A DNA stretch of 64,000 nt from Mucilaginibacter cryoferens (GCF_014205845.1 NZ_JACHCR010000001.1:186001-250000), one strand, 5' to 3'; positions 36,902-47,085 are shown, counted from the stretch's first letter. Program-made: numbers and translations. Notes: generated from the letters alone by a model not told the origin.

Positions 36902-36933
36902 AAAAATACCGGCCGCAAATGGCCGGTATTTTT
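36902..36933 (+). terminator. intrinsic terminator between SusD and GH3
   Basis: AAAAATACCGGCC (36902-36914), loop GCAAAT, GGCCGGTATTTTT (36921-36933): a perfect 13-bp stem ending in Ts. It suggests lower or separate expression of the GH3 gene. Confidence 0.85.
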
Positions 36934-37005
36934 GCAATAATCCAATTGTAAAATCAAAATATTTAATTTAGTAAACCGGCCAACAAAGATCATTCCCCAT
37001 ATCCA

Positions 37006-39621
37006 ATGAAACTACTTTCTAAAATTTGCGTCCTGGCTTTGCTTATGTCGCCACTATATCTCCATGCTCAACAACGGCAATACCCATATCAAAATTATAA
37101 ACTCGATTTTACCACGAGAGTAAACGACCTGGTTAGCAGGATGACGTTGGAAGAGAAAGTAAGCCAAATGCTAAATTCTTCGCCGGCAATTCCGAGGCTC
37201 GCTGTTCCGGCCTATGATTGGTGGAACGAAGTACTACACGGTGTAGCAAGAACTCCATTTAAAGTAACCGTATACCCGCAGGCCATAGCCATGGCCGCTA
37301 CCTTTGATCGTCAATCTTTAAACCAAATGGCGGATTACGCTGCGCTGGAAGGCCGGGCTGTGCACAATAAAGCTTTGCAGATGGGCCGCGCCGGAGAAAG
37401 ATATATGGGCTTAACGTACTGGACACCAAACATCAACATCTTTCGCGACCCACGTTGGGGCCGCGGACAGGAAACCTATGGAGAAGATCCCTTTTTAACC
37501 GCAGCCATGGGTAATGCTTTTGTAAAAGGACTCCAGGGCGATGACCCTAAATATTTAAAAGCGGCAGCCTGTGCCAAACATTATGCCGTACACAGTGGCC
37601 CTGAGCCGTTACGCCATGTATTTAACGCTGATGTGAGTAATTATGACCTGTGGGACACTTACCTGCCCGCCTTTAAAAAGTTAGTTATTGATGCGAAAGT
37701 AGCAGGTGTGATGTGCGCCTATAATGCCTATAAAACACAGCCTTGCTGTGGAAGTGACCTGTTGATGGTGGATATTTTACGAAACCAATGGCATTTCTCG
37801 GGATATGTAACGTCTGATTGCTGGGGTATTGATGACTTCTTTAAAAATCATAAAACACATGCCAATGCGGAAGATGCTTCGGCAGATGCAGTATTACACG
37901 GTACGGATGTAGAGTGTGGTACCGACGCCTTTAAATCTCTGGTAGCTGCAGTAAAAGATGGCCGGATAGCTGAAAAACAGATCGATATTTCTGTTAAGCG
38001 TTTGTTTATGACCCGGTTCAGGCTTGGCATGTTCGATCCGCCCGAAATAGTGAAATACGCGCAAACACCAGCGTCCGTTTTGGAAAGCCCGGCACATCAG
38101 GAACATGCCCTTAAAATGGCCCGGCAATCTATCGTGTTACTTAAAAATGCAGATCATATTTTACCGCTAAGTAAATCCATCAAAAAAATAGTGGTGCTGG
38201 GCCCTAATGCGGACAACCCCATCTCTATATTAGGGAATTATAACGGTACGCCGTCAACTGCAACAACGGTTTATCAGGGGATAAGGCAAAAACTACCCAA
38301 TGCAGAAGTGGTGTATGAAAAAGCCATTAATTTTACAAATGATACCATGCTTGTTTATACCGATGTTGCGCAGCAATATCATAGCGATGGTCATCAGGGC
38401 TTCCGGGCCGAGTATTTTAATAACCGCGAATTAAAGGGTGATCCCGAGGTTCGGTACGAGGAAACAATAGCGCATGCCTGGCAGGAAGGAGAAGGTGTTA
38501 CAAGTACTATCAAGGCAAGAGACTTCTCGGCCAGGTACAGTACCATCTTTTCGGCGGTAAACGAAAGCGCTATCACGTTTGAAGTTGAGGGTGATGATGG
38601 CTACCGGCTCATGATCGATGGGAAAGAGGTTTTAAATGCCTGGACAAGAAACCGCTGGGGCGCACAGCAATATAAATTGCCTACCGAACCAGGCAAATCC
38701 TATCAAATTAGTTTGGAATTCTGGCAGGGTGACGGCAAAGCTAACATCAGGTTAAGTGCCGGTAACTATCAAAAAACGGATGCCGACGCTTTGGCCAACC
38801 GCATTAAGGATGCCGATGCGATTGTTTATGTTGGCGGCATTTCCCCGCAGCTCGAAGGTGAAGAAATGAAAGTTAACTATCCGGGGTTCAATGGTGGCGA
38901 CAGAACTTCCATAGCGTTGCCAGCCGCACAGACCGATTTCTTGAAAACCTTACAGGCGACGGGCAAACCGGTGGTTTTTGTGATGATGACGGGCAGTGCT
39001 CTGGCTATTCCCTGGGAGTCCGCGAATATTCCATCTATTGTTAACGCCTGGTACGGCGGACAAGCAGCAGGTACGGCAGTGGCGGACGTACTTTTTGGCG
39101 ACTACAATCCTGCCGGCCGCCTGCCAGTTACTTTTTACAAGAGCGACAAAGACCTGCCTGATTTTACCGACTATTCCATGAATAACCGGACATATCGCTA
39201 TTTTCAAGGTGATCCATTATACGGATTTGGTTATGGGCTGAGTTATACTACATTTAAATACCACAACCTGGTTATGCCGGCAGTTGTTAAACGCGGGAAG
39301 GCGTTACACCTGAGTGTGATGGTAACCAATAGCGGGCAATTGGCCGGTGATGAAGTAGTTCAGATCTATGTTATCCATCATCACCAGCAGATCAAAGTAC
39401 CGCTAAAAGCGCTGAAAGGATTCGCTCGTATATATCTTAAACCCGGAGAGTCGCGCAGGTTAAGGTTCAGTCTGTTACCGGGCGACCTGGCTGTAACCAA
39501 TGTTAATGGAGGACTGGTGGAACTGAAAGGGCAAATGACAATCAGCGCCGGTGGCTCTCAGCCTGACGAAAAGAACTATACCTCCAGCAATATCGTTAAA
39601 CAAACAGTAACCTTATTGTGA
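37006..39621 (+). CDS. GH3 beta-glycosidase with PA14 insert (xylosidase/glucosidase type)
   Basis: 871 residues. Signal peptide to about residue 22, a GH3 N-terminal barrel with the nucleophile Asp271 in GYVTSDCWGIDD, then the C-terminal alpha/beta sandwich interrupted by a PA14 domain (about 464-582, GFRAEYFNNRELKG ... EVEGDDGYRLMIDG ... NIRLSAG), and a fibronectin III-like tail (SYTTFKYHNLVMPAV onwards). The SDCWGI form of the nucleophile motif and the CCGSDLLMVD segment recall beta-xylosidases and related enzymes. Periplasmic or surface located. It is separated from susD by an intrinsic terminator. Confidence 0.93.
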   Translation: MKLLSKICVLALLMSPLYLHAQQRQYPYQNYKLDFTTRVNDLVSRMTLEEKVSQMLNSSPAIPRLAVPAYDWWNEVLHGVARTPFKVTVYPQAIAMAATFDRQSLNQMADYAALEGRAVHNKALQMGRAGERYMGLTYWTPNINIFRDPRWGRGQETYGEDPFLTAAMGNAFVKGLQGDDPKYLKAAACAKHYAVHSGPEPLRHVFNADVSNYDLWDTYLPAFKKLVIDAKVAGVMCAYNAYKTQPCCGSDLLMVDILRNQWHFSGYVTSDCWGIDDFFKNHKTHANAEDASADAVLHGTDVECGTDAFKSLVAAVKDGRIAEKQIDISVKRLFMTRFRLGMFDPPEIVKYAQTPASVLESPAHQEHALKMARQSIVLLKNADHILPLSKSIKKIVVLGPNADNPISILGNYNGTPSTATTVYQGIRQKLPNAEVVYEKAINFTNDTMLVYTDVAQQYHSDGHQGFRAEYFNNRELKGDPEVRYEETIAHAWQEGEGVTSTIKARDFSARYSTIFSAVNESAITFEVEGDDGYRLMIDGKEVLNAWTRNRWGAQQYKLPTEPGKSYQISLEFWQGDGKANIRLSAGNYQKTDADALANRIKDADAIVYVGGISPQLEGEEMKVNYPGFNGGDRTSIALPAAQTDFLKTLQATGKPVVFVMMTGSALAIPWESANIPSIVNAWYGGQAAGTAVADVLFGDYNPAGRLPVTFYKSDKDLPDFTDYSMNNRTYRYFQGDPLYGFGYGLSYTTFKYHNLVMPAVVKRGKALHLSVMVTNSGQLAGDEVVQIYVIHHHQQIKVPLKALKGFARIYLKPGESRRLRFSLLPGDLAVTNVNGGLVELKGQMTISAGGSQPDEKNYTSSNIVKQTVTLL

Positions 39622-39699
39622 AATTAAACAGCGCTTTACGTTTCTTAACTTGAGTATAGTTGTTTCTATAAATTCCACCTTGCCAGAGGAACAGATTAT

Positions 39700-39819
39700 T
39701 TAATATCTCTCCTTGTAAACTTTTCGAATCACACTTAAAATACCCTCTAAATCTTCAAATGGAGCATCTTGATTCCCGTACCTTAAAATCCTGTTTAAAC
39801 AGATTAGGCGCTGCTTCAT
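39700..39819 (-). CDS. possible 39-residue protein
   Basis: ATG at 39819 to TAA at 39700 (MKQRLICLNRILRYGNQDAP, then FEDLEGILSVIRKVYKERY). An AAGGAG sequence lies 7 bp before the ATG, which is rare in this window. Composition is that of a short helical basic protein. It could instead be the remnant of a longer gene. Not recognised. Confidence 0.35.
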   Translation of the reverse strand: MKQRLICLNRILRYGNQDAPFEDLEGILSVIRKVYKERY

Positions 39820-39882
39820 TTGTATCTCCTTTATAGGAGATGTATTTTTTTCTTCGGATCAGTGACTTAGCCGGAGATTCTG

Positions 39883-40359
39883 ATGAACCCTAAGGTCAGG
39901 ATTTCCGGACAATCACGACCCAAAAAACAAAGCAATCCCGGAGAGATCGATCTTGGTATTTTTTCCGGGAATAATACCCGCCTGGCGATATGCGAGGCGT
40001 TGATATTGGAAGGAAGGAATGCCATCGAAACCCAAAAGCATAATTTAAAGATCTTTAATTATGATCCGGTGAGAAAGCTATATTACCTATTGATTTATTA
40101 TAAAGGAGATACAAACAATTTTGATAGTTCCTGGGAAAGTTATATCGACGTCGTAGAATACTTTGTCGATTTTCCACAAGGGTATAAAAATCCTGGAAAG
40201 GTGGTCGAAATTACTTTATCTGACTTAAGCGACACCATCCTGCTGGGCAAAAGCATTTATGGCGCTGACATCGAATTATATCACATTTTTATCAATGTAA
40301 ATTACCGGTTGGCTTTAAATAAAAAGAAGGCAGGTCAAGCAAAGCCCGAAATTCTTTAG
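39883..40359 (+). CDS. protein of unknown function
   Basis: 158 residues, soluble, no signal peptide. Middle region is beta-rich and aromatic (LKIFNYDPVRKLYYLLIYYKG, YIDVVEYFVDFPQGYKNPGK), and the ends are charged. No family recognised. It stands alone between the GH3 gene and a SusD gene on the other strand and may be a leftover from a mobile or accessory insertion. Confidence 0.5.
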   Translation: MNPKVRISGQSRPKKQSNPGEIDLGIFSGNNTRLAICEALILEGRNAIETQKHNLKIFNYDPVRKLYYLLIYYKGDTNNFDSSWESYIDVVEYFVDFPQGYKNPGKVVEITLSDLSDTILLGKSIYGADIELYHIFINVNYRLALNKKKAGQAKPEIL

Positions 40360-40639
40360 TAATCGTGCAGGCAGTCATCTCCTGTGTCGGGTATTGAGGT
40401 CCCGCAATCTTTTGAATGCGTCCGCCTGTTAAATCATCCATTCCCAGGCTACATCATCATTCAAATTGTTGGCATTCTTTCTTTTGCATTATGCACCTGC
40501 TTCATCAGATGATTGGCCGTTGTCGTTGTAATTTCAAGGGTGTTAACATACAATCATTTTATGAAGTTTGATATTTATAACTACACCCTGCATTGGCTGT
40601 AACCAATAACAGGATGTAGTTCAATTAGTAACCCGTTAA

Positions 40640-42073
40640 CTAATAACCAGGGTTTTGTGTTAAATTGGGATTAAGCGATATTTCCCTGGCAGGTATAGGG
40701 TACAGGCTTAATGTAGCTGTAACATTGCCAATTACGCCATTGGCAGGTGTATAATGAGCTTTGTAATCCTGCATTACCGGCACCATAATATTCCACCTGA
40801 TGAGGTCAAACCAACGTTCTGCTTCATAGCAAAGCTCCACTCTTCTTTCGTTACGGATGGCGGTACGCGTATCGGTTTGTGTTAAACCGTTTTTTGACGC
40901 CAGGCCAGAACGGTTGCGAACCAGGTTTAACTGGGTAAGTGCTTCATCGGTTTTGCCGTTTTCGTTCAGGGCTTCGGCATACATCAATATCACATCGGCG
41001 TAGCGCAATACGGGCCAGTCGTTATCTCCTTCGGCACCCGCTGCAACAGTAGGATAAATAAATTTTTTGGCATAATAATAAACAAGCGAACCGGATGTAA
41101 ATACGCCAACAGCTGTATTCAACCTGTTATCGCCAGCCTCAAAGGCGTTGTATAATGAAGGTGTACCTATGTTACTACTCCCCCCACTGACACCAATAAT
41201 AGTGGTGCCCGATGTTTGTGGCACAAAGCCGCTGGCAAACGTATTACCCTCACCAAAACCACCTCCAAGATACTGAACAGAAAATATAATCTCGCGGTTG
41301 TTATCCTTACCTAATCCAAATACCTGGTCATAAGGCAATAAGGTGCCAGATGTAGCGGCAACGGTAGCTAGTATCGCCTCGGCTTGGGTTTCTTTATTCT
41401 CATACAAATAAACTTTCCCTAATAACGCGTTAGCGGCAATACTGGTTGCACGCCCAATATCAGATCCGGTATATGAGGCAGGCAATACCGCTGCCGCTTC
41501 AGTAAGATCTTTTTCAATTTGCGCGTAAATGGCTGTTGCAGTCGCCCGGTTATAAGTATAAGCCTGCTCTTCTGATGTTATCTCGGTAAGAATCAACGGC
41601 ACCCCGCCAAACATACGCACCAGGTTAAAATACATCAAAGCCCTTAAAAATTTAGCTTGCCCGGTATAGCCATCGCGGTTAGCCTGGGTCATAGGGGGCG
41701 TATTAACATGCCCCAGCACAATATTGGCAAAAGCAATGGTAGCGTAAAAACGCCCCCATGCATTTTGTAAATTGGTAGATGTTGCTGTCCAGGTTAGTTT
41801 TTCTTCTTCGCCATAGCCCACTTCACTTTCTCCATAGGTTTGAGCATTGTCTGATGGTATTTCGCCAAAACCATATTGCTCGTTGTAAATTGGCCTCAGG
41901 CTGCTATACGTGCCGTTAAGCGCGGTTTTAATATCAATTTCGGTTTTATAATAGGTACTTACAGGAACAATTCCCTGCGGTGTAAGGTCAACAAATGATT
42001 TCTTGCAAGCCGATAACGCAATTGAAAGTAAAAATATGCCTGAAGTACTTATGATGAGTTTATTAATTTTCAT
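40640..42073 (-). CDS. SusD/RagB-type lipoprotein (classical subfamily)
   Basis: 477 residues. Lipobox Cys23 (LLSIALSACKKSFVD), N-terminal SusD domain with TYYKTEIDIKTALNGTYSSLRP and KFLRALMYFNLVRMFGGVPLIL, and C-terminal RNRSGLASKNG and RNERRVELCYEAERWFDLIRW with NPNLTQNPGY at the end. It is the binding partner of the SusC gene that precedes it in the operon (gap 17 bp). No glycosidase gene follows in this window, so the ligand is unknown. Confidence 0.95.
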   Translation of the reverse strand: MKINKLIISTSGIFLLSIALSACKKSFVDLTPQGIVPVSTYYKTEIDIKTALNGTYSSLRPIYNEQYGFGEIPSDNAQTYGESEVGYGEEEKLTWTATSTNLQNAWGRFYATIAFANIVLGHVNTPPMTQANRDGYTGQAKFLRALMYFNLVRMFGGVPLILTEITSEEQAYTYNRATATAIYAQIEKDLTEAAAVLPASYTGSDIGRATSIAANALLGKVYLYENKETQAEAILATVAATSGTLLPYDQVFGLGKDNNREIIFSVQYLGGGFGEGNTFASGFVPQTSGTTIIGVSGGSSNIGTPSLYNAFEAGDNRLNTAVGVFTSGSLVYYYAKKFIYPTVAAGAEGDNDWPVLRYADVILMYAEALNENGKTDEALTQLNLVRNRSGLASKNGLTQTDTRTAIRNERRVELCYEAERWFDLIRWNIMVPVMQDYKAHYTPANGVIGNVTATLSLYPIPAREISLNPNLTQNPGY

Positions 42074-42090
42074 GATCTTTAAAATTTTAA

Positions 42091-45000
42091 TTAAAATCCA
42101 ATATTAGCCCCGATAATAAATGTGCGCGCTACAGGGTATGTACCCTGGTCAACGCCTGGAGTGGTAGGGTTGTTACCGCTGATATTTGCTTCGGGGTTAT
42201 AACCACTGTATTTAGTGATCAGGAACGGGTTTTGCGCGGTAAGGTATATCCTTGCCGATTTTAAAGCTATCTTTCGCAGTAAGGCATCTGTAAAACGATA
42301 TCCCAGCGTGATATTACGTACCCTTAAGTAAGATCCGTTCTCTACATCCTTTTGAACCAACGCATTACCCGGATTAACGAAACCAGAGGAGCCCGGAATA
42401 GGATAAGCCACCGTACGATCTGGCTGCGCAGGATCAAAGTAATTATTAAAATATTTGGTTAGCGTGTTTTGATTAGCATTACCGGTTATGGTTTGCCTGT
42501 TGTTACCATTAATGATGCTAACTCCTTGTACGCCCTGCACCAGGATGCTCAGATCATAGTTTTTATATTGAAACGTGTTGGTTAAACCATAAGTAAAATC
42601 GGGCAGGCCATGGCCTATCTCGGTGATATCTTTAATATCTATTTTGCCGTCGCCGTTCTGATCCTTAACTATCCAGTCTCCAATATGGTTACCCGAAGCC
42701 GCCTGCGGGTTAGCCGCCAGATCGGCCGCATTTTTAAATACACCGGTAACGGTGTACCCGTACATAATACCCAGGGGCTGTCCTACCCTAACCTGGTACA
42801 CATTATTCCACCCGTTGATGGCATTGGTATATGGTAATGAAGTCGGGCCGCCTAAATCCAACACTTTGGTAGTATAGGTTGAAAAATTGACATTACTATT
42901 CCAGCGTACGGCACCCAAATTAAAACCGGTGGTAGCTGTAAACTCGAAACCTTTGTTTTGCAGCTTGCCAAGGTTAGCCTGGTAAGTGGTAGCATAACCA
43001 ACATCAAGCGGCAGGGCCTTATTTAACAACATGCCGTTGGAGTTTCTTATAAAATAATCGGCTGTAAATACTATTTTACTATCCAACAGGCCAATATCCA
43101 TACCTACGCTGGTTTGGTCGTTTTTTTCCCAGGTAAGGTCGGGGTTGGCAAAGCTTGTTTGCTGTGAACCAAACAAACGGGTATTACCCGATGCATAGTT
43201 TCTGTTAAGCGCAATAGCATTTACGTAAGTAAAACTGCCAATGTTGGCATTTCCTGTACGACCGTAACCGCCCCTTAACTTTAATTCATTAATGCCAAGT
43301 TTTGCTAAATTATCTTTTAAAAACGACTCTTCAGATAATCGCCATCCCATTGAAAATGACGGAAAAACGGCATACCTGTTATTCGGCCCAAAACGGGATG
43401 AGGCATCCTGGCGCACGGCCGCGGTAAATAAGTACTTTTTGTTGTAATCATAAGTAAGCCTGCCAGCGTATGATACAAAAGTATTGGCATCAAACAACTC
43501 GGTACCAACTGTATTTGGCGAAGCCAGCGGGCTTTGTACAGCGGTTGTTATAAACGTGCCCGGTAACCCTGCCGTGTAGTTAATTTGCGAATCATACTTT
43601 TGTGCAGAAAACAGACCCAGTACATTAAAATGGTGCTTGCCGATGTTTTTATCATAGGTGGCCGTATTTTCCCATACCCAGTCAAAACTATCGCGAACAT
43701 TATCTGACGCGTATATACCGGCTAACAATGGATTTGAGAACGATGCGGTTGGTGCCTGCCCCGCCGCCATGGTGCCGGGGATGTAACCATGTACCCGTTC
43801 TGTTTCGAGCGTTGCGCCAATGTAACTCTTAAATTTTAAGCCCTCAATTGGCGTATACTCTAAAAACGCGTTGCTTAGGGTACGGTATGAACGGCTACGG
43901 TTAATAGACTGACTTAAGATACCAACCGGATTAAAAAAGTTGGTAGCAAAAAACACCGCTGTTGGCGATAAGTTGAATCCCAGGTCGCGGTCATAAGGCT
44001 GGGCAAAATCGCCGTTAGCACGGTGCACCGGCACCACAGGTTGAAATGTTAGTGCCTGGTTTAAAGGGCTTGGTAAGGCATAGTTGGCTACAAGCCCGGG
44101 CACGCCAACCAGCAAATCATTAGTATTGGCACCGGCACCGCTGGCTTGTCCGGAAGCCGGCTGCCTGAATTGTTCGGTATATGATGGCGAAATTGAAAAG
44201 CTTAACTTTAAATTCTTCACCAAATCTGCATCAAGGTTAACGCGTGTGGTTACACGGGTATAATCGGTACCTATTACTACACCCTCTTGCTTAAAGACAC
44301 CAGCCGAAGCATTGAATCTTATCTTATCGCTACCGCCAGAGGCGTTGATCTCAAAATTATGCATAGGTGCTGTTCTGAACACCTGTTTTTGCCAGTTAAC
44401 ATCGGGCAGTCCAGAAACGTCGCCATCAAAAATTGCCGGATAAGGCGTTCCCTTAATGCGACTAACATCTTTTACAAAAGCTACAAACTGGTCTTTCTTT
44501 AATACATCAATAAATTTATTAACGCTTTGAATACCAGTATAAGCTGATACAGAAAATACGGTTTTGCCCGCTTTACCACGTTTAGTAGTTACAATTATAA
44601 CCCCGTTTGCAGCGCGCGAACCATAAATTGCAGCCGATGCCGCGTCTTTCAACACCTCCAGCGATTCGATATCATTAGGGTTGATAAGGTTAAATGCCGC
44701 CGAATTTTCAAGCGGGTAACCATCAACCACAAATAACGGATCGTTAGAAGTGGCGGTAGAGCCTAACGAGCTTACTCCGCGTACACGAATGGTGGGTGCC
44801 GCGCCGGGTTTAGCTCCCTGGTCTGATTGTATCTGAACACCTGCTGCCAAGCCGGCTAAGGCCTCGCCGGGGGTACTTACCGGCTGATTACCTATATTTT
44901 TACCATCAACTTTGGTTATCGCAGATGTTACCGTGGCTCTTGATTGTGTACCGTAACCTACAACTACCACATCGCTTAAAGCATGCGGCGCATCGGCAAG

Positions 45001-45612
45001 TGCAATATCAATAACGGTTTTGTTACCCACTACAATCTGCTGACTAACCATGCCTATAAAAGAGAATACCAGGATGCTTTTCTCGTCGGGCACCTTTATC
45101 GAATATCCGCCATCGGCATTGGTTACCACACCCTGTTGGGTACCTTTTAGTGATACACTCACGCCGGGCAGTGTTTGCCCTTTACTATCAGTTACTTTAC
45201 CCGTTATAGTAATGGCTACTATTGCCACTGCCGGTTTAAGCGGCAAGCGCTTTTTGCGGATTATAATGGTATTATTTTCGCCCTGCACTATTTCAACAAG
45301 GTTTTTTGTAAAGCACTCATCCAATACCTTTTTCAACTCGATATTGGTTACGTTTAGTGTAACCGGCGCGGTAACGCTAATAACATCCGCGTCGCAAATG
45401 AAATTATAACCGGTTTGTTTGGTTAATTGATTAAGCACCTGTTTTACAGGTATATTTTTAACATTAATACTCACCTGCTGCCCAAAGCTGGCAGCACTTA
45501 CCTGCAAAAGAGTAAGCATCATAATAATGATGGTGAGCTTCATGATCAACAGAAATTTAGGGATATGACAAAGCACCTTCCCGCACTTTTGTGCAGTAAA
45601 AATTTTATACAT
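42091..45612 (-). CDS. SusC/RagA-type TonB-dependent transporter with STN signalling domain
   Basis: 1173 residues. After the signal peptide (MKLTIIIMMLTLLQVSAASFG region) comes an STN domain (about 47-118: VSINVKNIPVKQVLNQL ... NTIIIRKK), the carboxypeptidase-regulatory-like domain (ITGKVTDSKGQTLPGVSVSL), the plug (SDVVVVGYGTQSRATVTSAI, ALAGLAAGVQIQSDQG) and barrel ending VARTFIIGANIGF. The STN domain and the adjacent fecR gene make this a signal-transducing SusC: substrate binding would release the ECF sigma factor. It lies 127 bp downstream of fecR on the same strand. Confidence 0.96.
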   Translation of the reverse strand: MYKIFTAQKCGKVLCHIPKFLLIMKLTIIIMMLTLLQVSAASFGQQVSINVKNIPVKQVLNQLTKQTGYNFICDADVISVTAPVTLNVTNIELKKVLDECFTKNLVEIVQGENNTIIIRKKRLPLKPAVAIVAITITGKVTDSKGQTLPGVSVSLKGTQQGVVTNADGGYSIKVPDEKSILVFSFIGMVSQQIVVGNKTVIDIALADAPHALSDVVVVGYGTQSRATVTSAITKVDGKNIGNQPVSTPGEALAGLAAGVQIQSDQGAKPGAAPTIRVRGVSSLGSTATSNDPLFVVDGYPLENSAAFNLINPNDIESLEVLKDAASAAIYGSRAANGVIIVTTKRGKAGKTVFSVSAYTGIQSVNKFIDVLKKDQFVAFVKDVSRIKGTPYPAIFDGDVSGLPDVNWQKQVFRTAPMHNFEINASGGSDKIRFNASAGVFKQEGVVIGTDYTRVTTRVNLDADLVKNLKLSFSISPSYTEQFRQPASGQASGAGANTNDLLVGVPGLVANYALPSPLNQALTFQPVVPVHRANGDFAQPYDRDLGFNLSPTAVFFATNFFNPVGILSQSINRSRSYRTLSNAFLEYTPIEGLKFKSYIGATLETERVHGYIPGTMAAGQAPTASFSNPLLAGIYASDNVRDSFDWVWENTATYDKNIGKHHFNVLGLFSAQKYDSQINYTAGLPGTFITTAVQSPLASPNTVGTELFDANTFVSYAGRLTYDYNKKYLFTAAVRQDASSRFGPNNRYAVFPSFSMGWRLSEESFLKDNLAKLGINELKLRGGYGRTGNANIGSFTYVNAIALNRNYASGNTRLFGSQQTSFANPDLTWEKNDQTSVGMDIGLLDSKIVFTADYFIRNSNGMLLNKALPLDVGYATTYQANLGKLQNKGFEFTATTGFNLGAVRWNSNVNFSTYTTKVLDLGGPTSLPYTNAINGWNNVYQVRVGQPLGIMYGYTVTGVFKNAADLAANPQAASGNHIGDWIVKDQNGDGKIDIKDITEIGHGLPDFTYGLTNTFQYKNYDLSILVQGVQGVSIINGNNRQTITGNANQNTLTKYFNNYFDPAQPDRTVAYPIPGSSGFVNPGNALVQKDVENGSYLRVRNITLGYRFTDALLRKIALKSARIYLTAQNPFLITKYSGYNPEANISGNNPTTPGVDQGTYPVARTFIIGANIGF

Positions 45613-45739
45613 TTGTTTGGGATTAAATAATTGGTTAAGCGATTTAATTGGTATTTACCCTAATTAACCTTACAAGGCTAATCAACGCCGGGGGTGCGTC
45701 AACACTCCCGGTTTTTGGTTTTTTTTTTGAGGAGCGTAA

Positions 45740-46897
45740 TTATTTGGCTATAACGGTTATCCTCCTTTCTTCTATAACAAAACGAACCTTATCTACTAAT
45801 TCGATATTTTTAAGCAAGCTGGCCAGTCCTTTTGAGCGGGAGTAGTTTCCATCAAAGTTAATTCTGCTCATATCACCTTTATAGTTAACATCAACATCAT
45901 ACCATCTCGATATTTTTTTCATAATGGAGGTGATGTTTTCATTATTGAAAATAAAATTGTCATTCTTCCAGGCCATCACCTCATCAATATTAGCCTGTTT
46001 TATCGTCACCGCGTCGCCTAAAGTATTAACAGCCATTTGCCCTGGTTTAATAAGAGTGGCTTTGTTTTTGTAATTTACTTTAACAGACCCTTCCAATAGC
46101 GTAGTTGTTATAGCTTCATCATCAGCATAAGCGGTGATATTAAAATGAGTGCCTAAAACCTCCACAACCTGTTTACCGTTCACATCTATTTTAAAAGGCA
46201 TGGCTTTGTTTTTAGCAACTTCAAAATAAGCCTCACCTGTTACGGTTACTTTTCTTTCGGTACCTGTAAATTCATTGGGGAATATTAATGCCGATGAAGA
46301 ATTTAACCAAACTTTAGTACCGTCGGGCAGGGTGATATTGTATTTGCCGCCACGCGGGATAGTGATGGTGTTTAAAGAATTATCGGCTATTTGATTTTTG
46401 TCTCCGTTGTTATTGATAACTATTCCATTTCCTGATTTGGATATCGCGGCATTGCCTTGTTTACTCAGCACACCGTTTTGAGCGTCATCAAGCGTAATGG
46501 CATGTCCGTTAGCCAACGTTAGCACTGCTTTATTTGAACCCGGCTGTATATCATTTTTCGCAGCATTATTATTTTGCGCAACTGGCGGTGTAATCTTGCC
46601 TTTGTTATTGTTTGCAAAGTAAACACCAACAGATATGAATAACAGTACCGATGCCGCGGCAACATAAAACCACCTATGCATTTTTACAACTGGTGTTTGC
46701 CGCTCACGAAGGCTTGTTTGTAATTTATCATAAAGCAATCCCCTCAACCGCTCTTTCTCCGTGTTATCAAAGTTGACAAGGTGCGCGTTTGTTAAACCGG
46801 CATCATGCTGATATTCTTTGATCAGAATTTCTTCTTCGGGCGTACAATCCCCCCTTAAATACTTCTCGCACAGAGAAAGATATTGATCTTCTGTCAT
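45740..46897 (-). CDS. FecR-family anti-sigma factor
   Basis: 385 residues. Cytosolic N-terminal part (DQYLSLCEKYLRGDCTPEEE...), a single membrane helix at about 75-93 (WFYVAAASVLLFISVGVYF), then a periplasmic FecR domain (ITIPRGGKYNITLPDGTKVWLNSSSALIFP and GEAYFEVAKNKAMPFKI) and a DUF4974-like STN-binding end (WKNDNFIFNNENITSIMKKISRWYDVDVNY). It holds the ECF sigma inactive until the SusC STN domain signals. It is divergent from its probable sigma gene. Confidence 0.95.
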   Translation of the reverse strand: MTEDQYLSLCEKYLRGDCTPEEEILIKEYQHDAGLTNAHLVNFDNTEKERLRGLLYDKLQTSLRERQTPVVKMHRWFYVAAASVLLFISVGVYFANNNKGKITPPVAQNNNAAKNDIQPGSNKAVLTLANGHAITLDDAQNGVLSKQGNAAISKSGNGIVINNNGDKNQIADNSLNTITIPRGGKYNITLPDGTKVWLNSSSALIFPNEFTGTERKVTVTGEAYFEVAKNKAMPFKIDVNGKQVVEVLGTHFNITAYADDEAITTTLLEGSVKVNYKNKATLIKPGQMAVNTLGDAVTIKQANIDEVMAWKNDNFIFNNENITSIMKKISRWYDVDVNYKGDMSRINFDGNYSRSKGLASLLKNIELVDKVRFVIEERRITVIAK

Positions 46898-46959
46898 GAA
46901 TAGCTTAATTGTTGTAGTTTACAATTTGGTTTACATAAGTATAGATACATAAGCACCCG

Positions 46960-47009
46960 GCAACACACATAAAAAAAATGATTTTTATTATTTTTTTTAT
47001 GTGTGTTGC
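46960..47009. promoter_or_regulatory. perfect 19-bp inverted repeat between fecR and sigma genes
   Basis: GCAACACACATAAAAAAAA (46960-46978), 12-nt spacer, TTTTTTTTATGTGTGTTGC (46991-47009). It lies in the divergent region, 62 bp upstream of fecR and 76 bp upstream of the sigma ATG. Both arms would also form a hairpin ending in Ts, so it might act as a bidirectional transcription barrier rather than a protein site. Confidence 0.7.
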
Positions 47010-47085
47010 GATATTTAGAGTGCTGTGGAGGAATGAATATTTTTTTTTATTCCCAATAATCCATAGCTTTATCTCACCCAATTAT

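Noticed and set aside
45700..45730. Hairpin with a T-run between susC and fecR as an operon terminator
   Set aside because: The T-run is on the plus strand, while both genes are read on the minus strand, so it would not terminate their transcript. The stem also has a mismatch.
46978..47085. Extended N terminus of the ECF sigma factor starting at 46978
   Set aside because: The start lies within the perfect inverted repeat, and the extension is a hydrophobic stretch not found in ECF sigma factors. The ATG at 47086 starts a normal region 2.
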